Shown here in pieces: positions 1 through 6,222 of a stretch of 7,055 bases of DNA. Source of the stretch: Bacillota bacterium. GTDB lineage: Bacteria; Bacillota; Clostridia; Christensenellales; CAG-138. The first letter of the stretch is position 1. Every line of letters begins with the position of its first letter. A model generated the notes under the pieces. The model was not told the origin of the DNA. It was given only the letters and a program-made list of their open reading frames with translations, and did no database searches. The position numbers were made by a program, and so were the translations under genes. The stretch lies in the NCBI GenBank assembly GCA_023416895.1, contig JAEZGQ010000051.1, positions 1 to 7,055 of the forward strand, read 5' to 3'.

Positions 1-500
1 GCAAGCTTTCCCACCTGTTCGGCAATCTGCGAAACGGCGGTACCCGTCATCTGCTGCATGCCCTGCAAATAGCCGCGGTATGCGCACATGACAGAAACAA
101 GGAGAAGCGACGGTGCGAGCGCCCGGAAAGAAAGGGACGCTTTTTCAAAGGACGAAAGACCGGCGAGCGCGTCAGCAGCAAAAAACATGCCAATGGAGGT
201 GACGATGCCGATGAGCGTCATAAGCACGAGTGCGTCTTTGAACACGGCGCGCGCGCCATAATAGTCACCCACGGTAACGCGTTCGGAAACGACCTTGGAG
301 ATCGCGGTGGGAAGGCCGGAGCTTGAAATTACGAGAAGCCACGAATAGTAAGGGTAGGCGACCTCGTAATAGCTCATAGACACGGGGCCTACGGCATTTG
401 CGAGCGGAATGCGGAAAAACGCGCCGATTACCTTTACGATCAGCCCCGCTATGCCGAGGATCAGCGCGCCTTTTACAAACGAGTTGGACCTTTTTTCCAT
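1..500 (-). CDS. MOP-superfamily flippase, SpoVB/YtgP type (partial, N-terminal 166 residues)
   Basis: This is the N-terminal part of a multi-pass membrane flippase of the MOP superfamily (polysaccharide biosynthesis / stage V sporulation protein B / YtgP group). Members move lipid-linked cell-wall or polysaccharide precursors across the membrane. Read from ATG at 500, the frame stays open to the left edge, so the C-terminal two thirds lie outside. Visible family features are a short basic N-terminus (MEKR), a first helix at about residues 10-30 running into IGAFFRIPLANAVGP, and a second helix at about 45-68 containing SGLPTAISKVVSER. Further helices lie at about 88-110 and 126-146, and RGYLQGMQQMTGTAVSQ falls at 142-158, a hallmark of the SpoVB/YtgP group. 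A GGGAG ribosome site (512-516) lies 11 bases before the ATG. The exact paralogue (sporulation SpoVB, peptidoglycan-type or capsule flippase) cannot be decided from this piece. It is divergent from the ABC exporter. Confidence 0.88.
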   Translation of the reverse strand, partial: MEKRSNSFVKGALILGIAGLIVKVIGAFFRIPLANAVGPVSMSYYEVAYPYYSWLLVISSSGLPTAISKVVSERVTVGDYYGARAVFKDALVLMTLIGIVTSIGMFFAADALAGLSSFEKASLSFRALAPSLLLVSVMCAYRGYLQGMQQMTGTAVSQIAEQVGKL

Positions 501-513
501 ATATACAGTTGCT

Positions 514-539
514 CCCGAGCCGGCAAAGCCGCTTTCGGG
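514..539 (-). promoter_or_regulatory. Leader hairpin overlapping the flippase ribosome site
   Basis: In the predicted flippase leader, CCCGA (539 to 535 on the minus strand) can pair with TCGGG (518 to 514), and CGGC (534-region inner arm, 531 to 528 side) with its complement around a three-base loop at 527 to 525. A small internal loop separates the two stems. The 3' arm contains the GGG of the GGGAG ribosome site (516 to 512), so folding would partly hide it. No T-tract follows, so it is not a terminator. The pairing is directly visible; a role in translation control is inference. Confidence 0.35.
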
Positions 540-575
540 CCTTTCACCGTTTGACCTTTTTAAAAAACACGCTCT

Positions 576-604
576 ATTATATCAGATTTATTAGCGCTTG
601 TCGG
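576..604 (-). promoter_or_regulatory. Probable sigma-A promoter of the flippase gene (extended -10)
   Basis: On the minus strand a perfect TATAAT occupies 581 to 576 and is preceded by TGA, giving the extended -10 TGATATAAT (584 to 576). CCGACA at 604 to 599 matches TTGACA in four of six bases at the ideal 17-base spacing. Transcription would start near 569 and leave a leader of about 70 bases before the ATG at 500. This is a consensus match read by eye, with no experimental support. Confidence 0.65.
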
Positions 605-638
605 AGAAAATCCCATTGTTTTAAATTTTGCAATATTT

Positions 639-668
639 TTGCGTTTTCCATGCGGTTTATAGTATAAT
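639..668 (+). promoter_or_regulatory. Probable sigma-A promoter of the exporter-kinase-exonuclease cluster
   Basis: A perfect TATAAT lies at 663-668, with a weak -35 match TTGCGT at 639-644 (18-base spacer). Transcription would begin near 675, about 40 bases before the ATG at 715. The box lies downstream of the in-frame ATG at 628, which argues against that upstream start. The surrounding 545-690 stretch is clearly more AT-rich than the genes on either side. Confidence 0.6.
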
Positions 669-714
669 CAAACAGTTGATAATTGCGATTTCCGCATCTG
701 GAGAGAAAGTTCCC

Positions 715-2445
715 ATGAAGAAAAAGTCTCAGCTTTCGCGTTTTGCCGGCTATTATAAGCCGCATCTTCCCTTGTTTGTTTTGGACATGTTTTGCGCGCT
801 TGTGATTTCGGCGGTCGACGTTGTCTACCCGCTTTTTTCAAAAATCGCGCTTGAACAATACCTTCCCTCTGGCCAGTTTGAGGCGTTCTTTACAATCGTT
901 ATCGTATTTGTCGCGGCACATATCCTGCGCGCGGTTTTCGAATACGTGGTAACTTCCATCGGCCATTATCTTGGCGTGCTGATGGAGGCGGATATGCGGC
1001 GCGACCTGTTTTCGCACCTGCAAAAGCTGTCGTTTCGCTTTTACGACAAGTCGCGTACGGGTGTTTTGATGGCGCGTGTAACGCACGACCTGTTTGAGAT
1101 TACCGAGCTTGCGCATCACGGCCCGGAGGACGTGTTCATTTCGGTCGTAACGTTTTTGGGCGCATTTGTGGTAATGCTTACCATCGAGTGGCGGCTTGCG
1201 CTGGTGCTCATGGTATCCGTGCCGGTGATGATCATCGTCGTCATTCTTCTTCGCAAACGCATGAACGATGCCTCCCGTAAGGTCAAGGAGGGGCTTGCGG
1301 GCGTAAACGCGAGCATCGAATCCTCCATTTCGGGCATGCGCGTTGCCAAGGCCTTTAACAACGAAGAATACGAGATCGACAAGTTCGATCGCGGAAACGG
1401 CATATATGTTCGCTCCCGCAGGGGTTACTATAAGGTGATGGGCGAGTTTTTTGCCTCGCTCGAATTTTTTACGAGCATCCTCAAGGTGGTGGTGCTCGGC
1501 GTGGGCGGCTACATGATCATGAAAGAACGCATGGATATGATTGCGCTTCTCACGTTTACCATGTATGTGGCGTCGTTCACCTCGCCCATTCGTAAGCTTG
1601 CCATGTTTGCGGAAACCTATGTGATGGGTATGACGGGCTTCCGCCGCTTCCAGGAGCTTTTGGACACCGAGCCGGACATTGAGGACGCACCCGATGCGAG
1701 GCCACTTAAAAACGTGCGCGGCAACATTGAATTTTCTCATGTGCGCTTCGGCTACGATGAAAACCAAACTGTTCTTAACGATGTGAGCTTTTCCATCAAG
1801 GCGGGGGATACGGTTGCGCTTGTGGGCCCTTCTGGCGGCGGCAAAACCACCATCAGCCACCTATTGCCGCGTTTTTACGAGCCCAGTTCGGGTTCCGTAA
1901 AAATCGACGGGCAGGACTTGAAAAAAGTCACCATGCGTTCGGTGCGCGAAAGCATCGGCATCGTGCAGCAGGATGTGTTCCTGTTTGCGGATACCGTTCG
2001 TGAAAACATCCGCTACGGCCGGACCGACGCGACCGACGAGGAAATTGTTGCAGCAGCGAAGGCGGCCGAAATCCACGACGACATTATGGCCATGCCGGAC
2101 GGTTACGACACGGTTGTAGGCGAGCGCGGCACAACGCTTTCAGGTGGTCAGAAGCAAAGGGTTTCCATCGCGCGCATCTTCCTCAAAAACCCGCCCATCC
2201 TTATTTTGGATGAGGCGACAAGTGCGCTTGACAGCGTAACGGAAGCGCGTATCACGGCATCCCTGGAGCGCTTGAGCGAAGGAAGAACCACCATCATCAT
2301 TGCGCACAGGTTATCTACCATCAGAAAAGCGGATGAAATAATCGTCATTGACGACGGCATAATAAAAGAACGCGGCCCGCATGACGTGCTCATTGCGCGA
2401 AATGGGGAGTACGCAAGGCTCCATACCGCACAGTCGGGAAGCTGA
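715..2445 (+). CDS. ABC exporter half-transporter (fused permease-ATPase, MdlB/MsbA-like)
   Basis: This is a 576-residue ATP-driven exporter subunit with a fused membrane domain and ATPase, the usual length for bacterial multidrug/lipid half-transporters that work as dimers. Six hydrophobic helices fall at about 17-40, 57-80, 137-156, 160-179, 246-266 and 275-295. The ATPase shows the A-loop tyrosine Y347, Walker A GPSGGGKTT (371-379), Q-loop Q419, signature LSGGQ (475-479), Walker B ILILDE (495-500) with catalytic E500, D-loop SALD (503-506) and switch histidine H531. All catalytic residues are present, so a homodimer or an active subunit is possible. The ATG at 715 has GGAGAG at 700-705. 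The frame extends in frame to 628, but those 29 residues precede or span the promoter -10. No partner half-transporter is adjacent. The substrate (drug, lipid or peptide) cannot be told. The kinase gene follows after 13 bases. Confidence 0.93.
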   Translation: MKKKSQLSRFAGYYKPHLPLFVLDMFCALVISAVDVVYPLFSKIALEQYLPSGQFEAFFTIVIVFVAAHILRAVFEYVVTSIGHYLGVLMEADMRRDLFSHLQKLSFRFYDKSRTGVLMARVTHDLFEITELAHHGPEDVFISVVTFLGAFVVMLTIEWRLALVLMVSVPVMIIVVILLRKRMNDASRKVKEGLAGVNASIESSISGMRVAKAFNNEEYEIDKFDRGNGIYVRSRRGYYKVMGEFFASLEFFTSILKVVVLGVGGYMIMKERMDMIALLTFTMYVASFTSPIRKLAMFAETYVMGMTGFRRFQELLDTEPDIEDAPDARPLKNVRGNIEFSHVRFGYDENQTVLNDVSFSIKAGDTVALVGPSGGGKTTISHLLPRFYEPSSGSVKIDGQDLKKVTMRSVRESIGIVQQDVFLFADTVRENIRYGRTDATDEEIVAAAKAAEIHDDIMAMPDGYDTVVGERGTTLSGGQKQRVSIARIFLKNPPILILDEATSALDSVTEARITASLERLSEGRTTIIIAHRLSTIRKADEIIVIDDGIIKERGPHDVLIARNGEYARLHTAQSGS

Positions 2446-2451
2446 AGGAGG
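2445..2451 (+). promoter_or_regulatory. Ribosome site that fixes the kinase start
   Basis: AAGGAGG, a perfect anti-16S match, begins on the last base of the exporter stop codon and lies seven bases before the ATG at 2459. It decides for 2459 over the in-frame upstream start at 2381, which lies inside the exporter gene. The arrangement suits translational coupling between the two genes. Confidence 0.85.
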
Positions 2452-2458
2452 AATTGTT

Positions 2459-4120
2459 ATGAACCTTACCATTGACGGCATCGTATGCGGCATCGAACAG
2501 GGCGAAAGCATCCTTGATGCCATCAAAAAGCTCGGGATCGACAGCGACTCTTTGAAGCTGCGCCCGCTTGCTGCGCAGATCGGCGGTGAGGTATTCAGCC
2601 TTCGTTACACGCCCTTTCGGGACGTAAACATTCATCTTCTGCGCTACGGCGAGGAAATGGGCAGGCGCGTGTATGAGCGCACACTCGAGTTTGTGCTCAT
2701 TACAGCTGCGCGAAAAATCTTTGCCGGTGCGCGTGTCTATGTGCGCTACTCTTTGGGGCCGGGGCTTTACATTTCCATTCAAAAGCCCGACGGTAGCGAA
2801 CTTACAGAGCAGGATATTTTAAGCCTCGAAAGCGAAATGCGAAAGCTCGTGCGCCTTGCGTTGCCGCTTGAGCGCAAACGCCTTTCTATCAACGATGCAC
2901 TTGACCACTTTGAAAAGGATGGGCAGGAGGACAAAGCCGCCCTTCTAAGGTGGCGCAAATTTAGCTACTTCGACGTATACAGCGCCGAAGGGTATATGGA
3001 TTATTTCTATGGTGAAATGGCACCCAACACAAGCTATGTCGATGTGTTCCGTTTAAAACCCTTGGACGGCGCGCTTGTTATGCTTATGCCGCGCGGTGAC
3101 GCGCCCGATGTGCCGAGCGACTATAGCTCCGTTCCCAAACTCGCGGCGGTGTTTCGCCAGAGCGACGTATGGGGCAAGCTGATGAACTGCGACTCGGTAA
3201 ACCAGCTCAACTCCCACGTGAAAAACGGCACCATACGCGAGCTTATCCGCGTGAACGAGGCGCTGCACGAACGCAGCTATTCGCAGATCGCAGACCAGAT
3301 CGTTTTGAAAAAAGCGCGCGCGGTGATGGTCGCGGGGCCTTCGTCTTCGGGCAAAACGACCTCGGCACACCGCATTGCAACGCAGCTTCGCGTGCTTGGG
3401 CAAAACCCCGTGATGCTTTCTCTTGACAACTACTACCTCGACCGCGACGCCATACCCCTTGACGAGCACGGCGAACGTGACCTTGAGCACATCAATACGC
3501 TCGACATACCGCGTTTCAACAGCGACCTTTCGCTATTGCTGCGCGGCGAACAGGTAGAGGTGCCCGAGTTCGACTTTACAACCGGCAAGCGTGCGCCGCA
3601 CGGCAAGCTTTTGAAGCTCCATGCCGACGAGCCGCTCATCGTCGAGGGCATCCATGGCCTTAACCCGGTTCTTCTTAAGGGCGAGGTTGATTTGAACGCG
3701 GTGTTCCGTGTGTATGTGAGCGCGCTCACAACGCTCAACATCGACGACCATAACCGCATCCGCACCACGGATGTACGCCTGTTACGGCGCCTTGTGCGCG
3801 ATTATGAAACCCGCAATGCCTCCATGGAAAAAACGCTTTCCATGTGGCCGAGCGTGCGCCGCGGTGAAGAAACATGGATTTTCCCGTTTCAGGAAAACGG
3901 TGACGCACTTTTTAACACCACGCTTGTTTACGAAATTGCGGTGCTCAAAAAGTACGTGTACCCGCTTTTGACGGCGATGCCGCCCGAAAGCCCGTACTAC
4001 GCCATGTCGCGCGACATCGTAAAGTTTTTGAATTACTTCCTAGACGCGGATGTGGAAAACGAAATCCCGCCCACGTCCATTCTTCGTGAATTCATTGGGG
4101 GCAACACGTTTTATCTGTAA
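2459..4120 (+). CDS. Nucleoside kinase with TGS and ThrRS-like domains fused to a uridine-kinase-like domain
   Basis: This 553-residue protein is annotated in Clostridia as nucleoside kinase or uridine kinase-like. Residues 1-60 resemble a TGS domain. Residues 65-210 resemble the threonyl/alanyl-tRNA synthetase second additional domain (SAD). Residues about 285-500 are a P-loop kinase of the phosphoribulokinase/uridine kinase family. Kinase features are Walker A GPSSSGKT (293-300, K299), DNYY (323-326, in place of the DSFY seen in uridine kinases), VEGIHG (395-400), an arginine-rich lid-like stretch at 433-451, and WPSVRRGEETWIFPFQEN (463-480), a signature of this fusion family. The likely reaction is ATP-dependent phosphorylation of a nucleoside; the true substrate is not shown by the sequence. 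By eye, all four metal-ligand positions of the SAD are substituted (R74, F78, F183, M187), so tRNA editing is unlikely and the domain may bind a ligand or RNA. It is cytoplasmic, with no signal peptide. It sits between the exporter and the exonuclease in a probable operon. Confidence 0.9.
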   Translation: MNLTIDGIVCGIEQGESILDAIKKLGIDSDSLKLRPLAAQIGGEVFSLRYTPFRDVNIHLLRYGEEMGRRVYERTLEFVLITAARKIFAGARVYVRYSLGPGLYISIQKPDGSELTEQDILSLESEMRKLVRLALPLERKRLSINDALDHFEKDGQEDKAALLRWRKFSYFDVYSAEGYMDYFYGEMAPNTSYVDVFRLKPLDGALVMLMPRGDAPDVPSDYSSVPKLAAVFRQSDVWGKLMNCDSVNQLNSHVKNGTIRELIRVNEALHERSYSQIADQIVLKKARAVMVAGPSSSGKTTSAHRIATQLRVLGQNPVMLSLDNYYLDRDAIPLDEHGERDLEHINTLDIPRFNSDLSLLLRGEQVEVPEFDFTTGKRAPHGKLLKLHADEPLIVEGIHGLNPVLLKGEVDLNAVFRVYVSALTTLNIDDHNRIRTTDVRLLRRLVRDYETRNASMEKTLSMWPSVRRGEETWIFPFQENGDALFNTTLVYEIAVLKKYVYPLLTAMPPESPYYAMSRDIVKFLNYFLDADVENEIPPTSILREFIGGNTFYL

Positions 4121-4143
4121 AATTGAGCTTTGGGGGAAAGCGC

Positions 4144-4905
4144 ATGAAATTTGTATCTTGGAATGTCAACGGCCTTCGCGCGTGCGTCAATAAGGGTTTT
4201 TCGGAGTTTTTCGTTTCCGTGGATGCGGATGTTGTGGCCATTCAGGAAACCAAGCTCCAAGAAGGGCAGATCGATCTTTCCTTTGAAGGCTATGAAAGCT
4301 ACTTCAACAGCGCAATCAAAAAGGGCTATTCCGGCACCGCCGTATATACGCGCGTAAAACCTTTGAGCGTGGCGTTTGATTTTCCGGAAGAGGGCGAGGC
4401 GCGCTTCTATGGCGAAGGCCGCGTCATCACGCTGGAGTTTGAGGAATATTATTTTGTAAACGTATACACGCCAAACGCGCAGCGCGAGCTGACGCGGCTT
4501 TCCTTCCGCATGGAATGGGAAGATGCATTTCGCGCTTATCTTTTAAGCCTCAACGAGAAAAAGCCTGTCATATTGTGCGGCGATCTCAATGTGGCGCATC
4601 AGGAGATCGACATCAAAAACGCAAAGTCCAACCGCGGCAGCGCCGGTTTTACCGATGAGGAACGCGAAAAGTTTACGGTGCTTCTTGCGAGCGGCTTTGT
4701 GGATAGCTTCCGCCATTTGTATCCGGATAGAAAAGATGCGTATTCTTGGTGGAGCTACATGGGGAACGCCCGCGCGAAAAACGTGGGCTGGCGCATCGAC
4801 TACTTTGTGGTGAGCGAAAGCCTTCGCTCCCGCGTGAAGGAAAGCGCCATTTTCCCGGAGGTGTTCGGCAGCGACCATTGTCCCGTGATGCTTGAACTTA
4901 GCTAA
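4144..4905 (+). CDS. xth: Exodeoxyribonuclease III (AP endonuclease, EEP family)
   Basis: This is a 253-residue DNA repair enzyme that cleaves at abasic sites and removes 3' nucleotides or blocking groups in base excision repair, using a divalent metal. The whole catalytic set is visible: N7 in SWNVNG, E35 in QETKLQ, Y108 in NVYTPNA, D147 and N149 in CGDLNVAH, D219 in WRIDYF, and D244-H245 in GSDHCPVM near the C-terminus. Length and order match bacterial ExoA/XthA. The start at ATG 4144 is preceded by GGGGG (4132-4136) at seven bases. An in-frame TTG at 4123 would add only MSFGGKR and lacks a ribosome site, and family proteins begin MKFVSWN. It starts 23 bases after the kinase stop and is probably the last gene of that operon. 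Its stop overlaps the stop of the opposing gene. The ExoA subtype is preferred over other EEP nucleases because of the whole-length match. Confidence 0.95.
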   Translation: MKFVSWNVNGLRACVNKGFSEFFVSVDADVVAIQETKLQEGQIDLSFEGYESYFNSAIKKGYSGTAVYTRVKPLSVAFDFPEEGEARFYGEGRVITLEFEEYYFVNVYTPNAQRELTRLSFRMEWEDAFRAYLLSLNEKKPVILCGDLNVAHQEIDIKNAKSNRGSAGFTDEEREKFTVLLASGFVDSFRHLYPDRKDAYSWWSYMGNARAKNVGWRIDYFVVSESLRSRVKESAIFPEVFGSDHCPVMLELS

Positions 4906-5276
4906 AAGACCGCCGAGAGCATACGGCTCAAAAATGCAGCAGGCAGCGTGAGAAGCGCCCACAGTAAGCTGTATTTCAGGCAAATTTGCCCATAAAGGTT
5001 GAAGCGCACGCCGGAGTAGTCCCATACGTTGCGTTTTAACTTTAGATTCACGATGTAGCCGGCGATAAATTCCGCCGCCGTGATGAGCGCCATGCCGATC
5101 AGTGCTTTTACAAAAAGCGGCGGTTCGTAGCGCGAAAAAAGCCCATGCAGCAGCAAAAACGCGCCACCGCCCGTTATGAACATGGAAATATGGCTGCGGC
5201 GGCGGTAAATCAGCTCTAAAATCACATACAATGCGCCGCCTAAGAAAAAGGCGGCAAGAATTTCTTTTGTTTCCAT
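4902..5276 (-). CDS. PF06541-type putative ABC transporter permease, small membrane protein
   Basis: This 124-residue integral membrane protein belongs to the family catalogued as putative ABC-transporter type IV (CmpB). Its role is not established, and the transporter label rests on weak grounds. Four hydrophobic helices are visible at about 7-25, 33-47, 56-78 and 99-118. Conserved family features are E21, RRSHISM (26-32), GGG (36-38), EFIAG (69-73), N77, WDYS (85-88) and FNLYGQIC (92-99). The start at 5276 (METKEIL) was chosen because the first helix follows it as in family members. The frame continues in frame to 5453, but those 59 residues are not family-like and run through the neighbouring promoter. 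The ribosome site is poor, with only a GAAG about nine bases upstream. No ATPase partner is adjacent. It is convergent with the exonuclease gene, whose stop codon it overlaps, and divergent from the GDPD gene. Confidence 0.8.
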   Translation of the reverse strand: METKEILAAFFLGGALYVILELIYRRRSHISMFITGGGAFLLLHGLFSRYEPPLFVKALIGMALITAAEFIAGYIVNLKLKRNVWDYSGVRFNLYGQICLKYSLLWALLTLPAAFLSRMLSAVF

Positions 5277-5386
5277 AGGTGTATGCTTCGTAAAAATGCC
5301 GTTTTTATGCAAAAAGGGTTTTCGCGCCAGATGTGTGCGTGATATAATGGCAAAAAATGGCGAAACATGGAATAGGGGGACCGCAC
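5277..5386. other. Divergent intergenic region between PF06541 gene and GDPD
   Basis: This 110-base gap must hold promoters for both directions. The rightward extended -10 is clear. For the leftward PF06541 gene only weak matches such as CATAAA were seen on the minus strand, so its promoter is not assigned. Confidence 0.55.
5340..5348 (+). promoter_or_regulatory. Probable extended -10 promoter of the GDPD gene
   Basis: TGATATAAT at 5340-5348 combines a perfect TATAAT (5343-5348) with the TG extension, and is the same nine-base string seen in the flippase promoter. No good -35 is visible at 16-18 bases upstream (TT-rich, about two of six matches), which is normal for extended -10 promoters. 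The predicted transcript start near 5355 gives a leader of about 30 bases before the ATG at 5387. Confidence 0.6.
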
Positions 5387-6115
5387 ATGGCAACCAAGAT
5401 ATGGGCGCACAGGGGAGCGAGCGCATACGCGCCGGAAAACACAATTCCCGCATTCAAAATGGCGCTTGAAATGGGCGTGGACGGCATTGAGCTTGATGTG
5501 CACGAAAGCGCGGATGGAAAACTCATGGTGATCCACGACGAAACCGTGGACCGCACCTCCAACGGCAAGGGACGCGTTGTGGATATGACTTGCCAGGAAC
5601 TCAAGAAACTCAGCTTTTCAAACGGCAACGAAAACTACCCCAATGCCCGCATTCCCACGCTGCGTGAGGTATACGGGCTTGTGAAAAATACCAACATCCT
5701 TGTGAATGTGGAAATCAAATGCGACGTTGTGATCTACTACGGCATTTGGAACAAGCTCATCGAGTTAGAACGCGAAATGGGCATGCAGGGGAGAATTCTT
5801 TACTCCTCCTTCAACCACTACGTTCTCATGAAGCTCCGCGAGGTGGATCCAAGCGCAAAAATCGGTCTTCTTTACGACAATGGTCTTGTTGACCCGTGGG
5901 TGTACGCCAAGTATGTAAAGGCCGATGCCATTCACCCGCATTATCTTGTGGCGCTCAAAGGCGAAGGCCTTATTCCGGGCTGCCGCAAGGCGGGCGTGGA
6001 TGTAAACGCGTGGACGGTGAACGACAAAAACGTTATGCGCGAGCTGATCGATGCCAACATCAACGCCATCATCACCAATTATCCGGATGTGGCGCTGGAA
6101 CTTTTGGGCCGGTAA
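5387..6115 (+). CDS. Glycerophosphodiester phosphodiesterase, cytoplasmic UgpQ-like
   Basis: This 242-residue metal-dependent hydrolase would cleave glycerophosphodiesters (deacylated phospholipids) to glycerol-3-phosphate and an alcohol. GDPD landmarks are AHRG (7-10) with catalytic H8 and R9, PENT (16-19) with E17, IELDVH (34-39) with metal ligands E35 and D37, VIHDE (48-52) with catalytic H50, VDRTSNGKG (54-62), VNVEIK (106-111) with E109 and K111, and NAWTVND followed by ITNYPD near the C-terminus. No signal peptide or membrane helix is seen, so it acts in the cytoplasm and is of the short UgpQ/YhdW type rather than the periplasmic GlpQ type. The ATG at 5387 has AGGGGGA (5374-5380) six bases upstream. 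An in-frame ATG at 5357 lies practically at the predicted transcript start and lacks a ribosome site. It is a single-gene unit with its own promoter and a terminator downstream. The substrate head group is unknown. Confidence 0.93.
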   Translation: MATKIWAHRGASAYAPENTIPAFKMALEMGVDGIELDVHESADGKLMVIHDETVDRTSNGKGRVVDMTCQELKKLSFSNGNENYPNARIPTLREVYGLVKNTNILVNVEIKCDVVIYYGIWNKLIELEREMGMQGRILYSSFNHYVLMKLREVDPSAKIGLLYDNGLVDPWVYAKYVKADAIHPHYLVALKGEGLIPGCRKAGVDVNAWTVNDKNVMRELIDANINAIITNYPDVALELLGR

Positions 6116-6162
6116 ACGGCAGCGGGGCGCTGTTTCCGCTGTTTATGTGTTTAGCAATATAG

Positions 6163-6191
6163 AAAAGGCGCGAGGTTTCCTCGCGCCTTTT
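6163..6191. terminator. Bidirectional rho-independent terminator
   Basis: A perfect inverted repeat pairs AAAAGGCGCGAGG (6163-6175) with CCTCGCGCCTTTT (6179-6191) around a TTT loop, and a further T follows at 6192. The nine-base GC-rich core is flanked by A's on one side and T's on the other, so it can work on both strands. It sits in the 107-base gap between the convergent GDPD (stop 6115) and nitroreductase (stop 6223) genes and fits as a shared terminator. Confidence 0.88.
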
Positions 6192-6222
6192 TGCACTGCA
6201 TGCGTAGGGATGGCATAGGAGT

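Larger units (their letters stand above)
501..714. other. Divergent intergenic region between flippase and exporter
   Basis: This 214-base AT-rich gap separates two genes transcribed away from each other. It holds the two promoters and the leader hairpin described separately. The short T5A6 palindrome at 557-567 falls at the start of the predicted flippase leader. No convincing coding frame, small RNA or riboswitch fold was recognised. Confidence 0.7.

Noticed and set aside
838..1860. Long open frame on the minus strand inside the exporter gene (340 codons).
   Set aside because: It is a shadow of the exporter reading frame: histidine- and arginine-rich, with no recognisable domain and no ribosome site.
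3053..3490. Minus-strand open frame within the kinase gene.
   Set aside because: It lies wholly inside a well-supported gene, has biased composition and no family signature.
4912..4934. Possible hairpin (GCCG...CGGC or GAGC...GCTC) just after the exonuclease stop.
   Set aside because: The stems are only four bases, compete with each other and are followed by A's rather than T's on the plus strand, so it is not a credible terminator.
4543..5025. Minus-strand open frame of 160 codons across the end of the exonuclease gene.
   Set aside because: It overlaps both the exonuclease and the PF06541 gene, which have clear family motifs, and it shows none itself.
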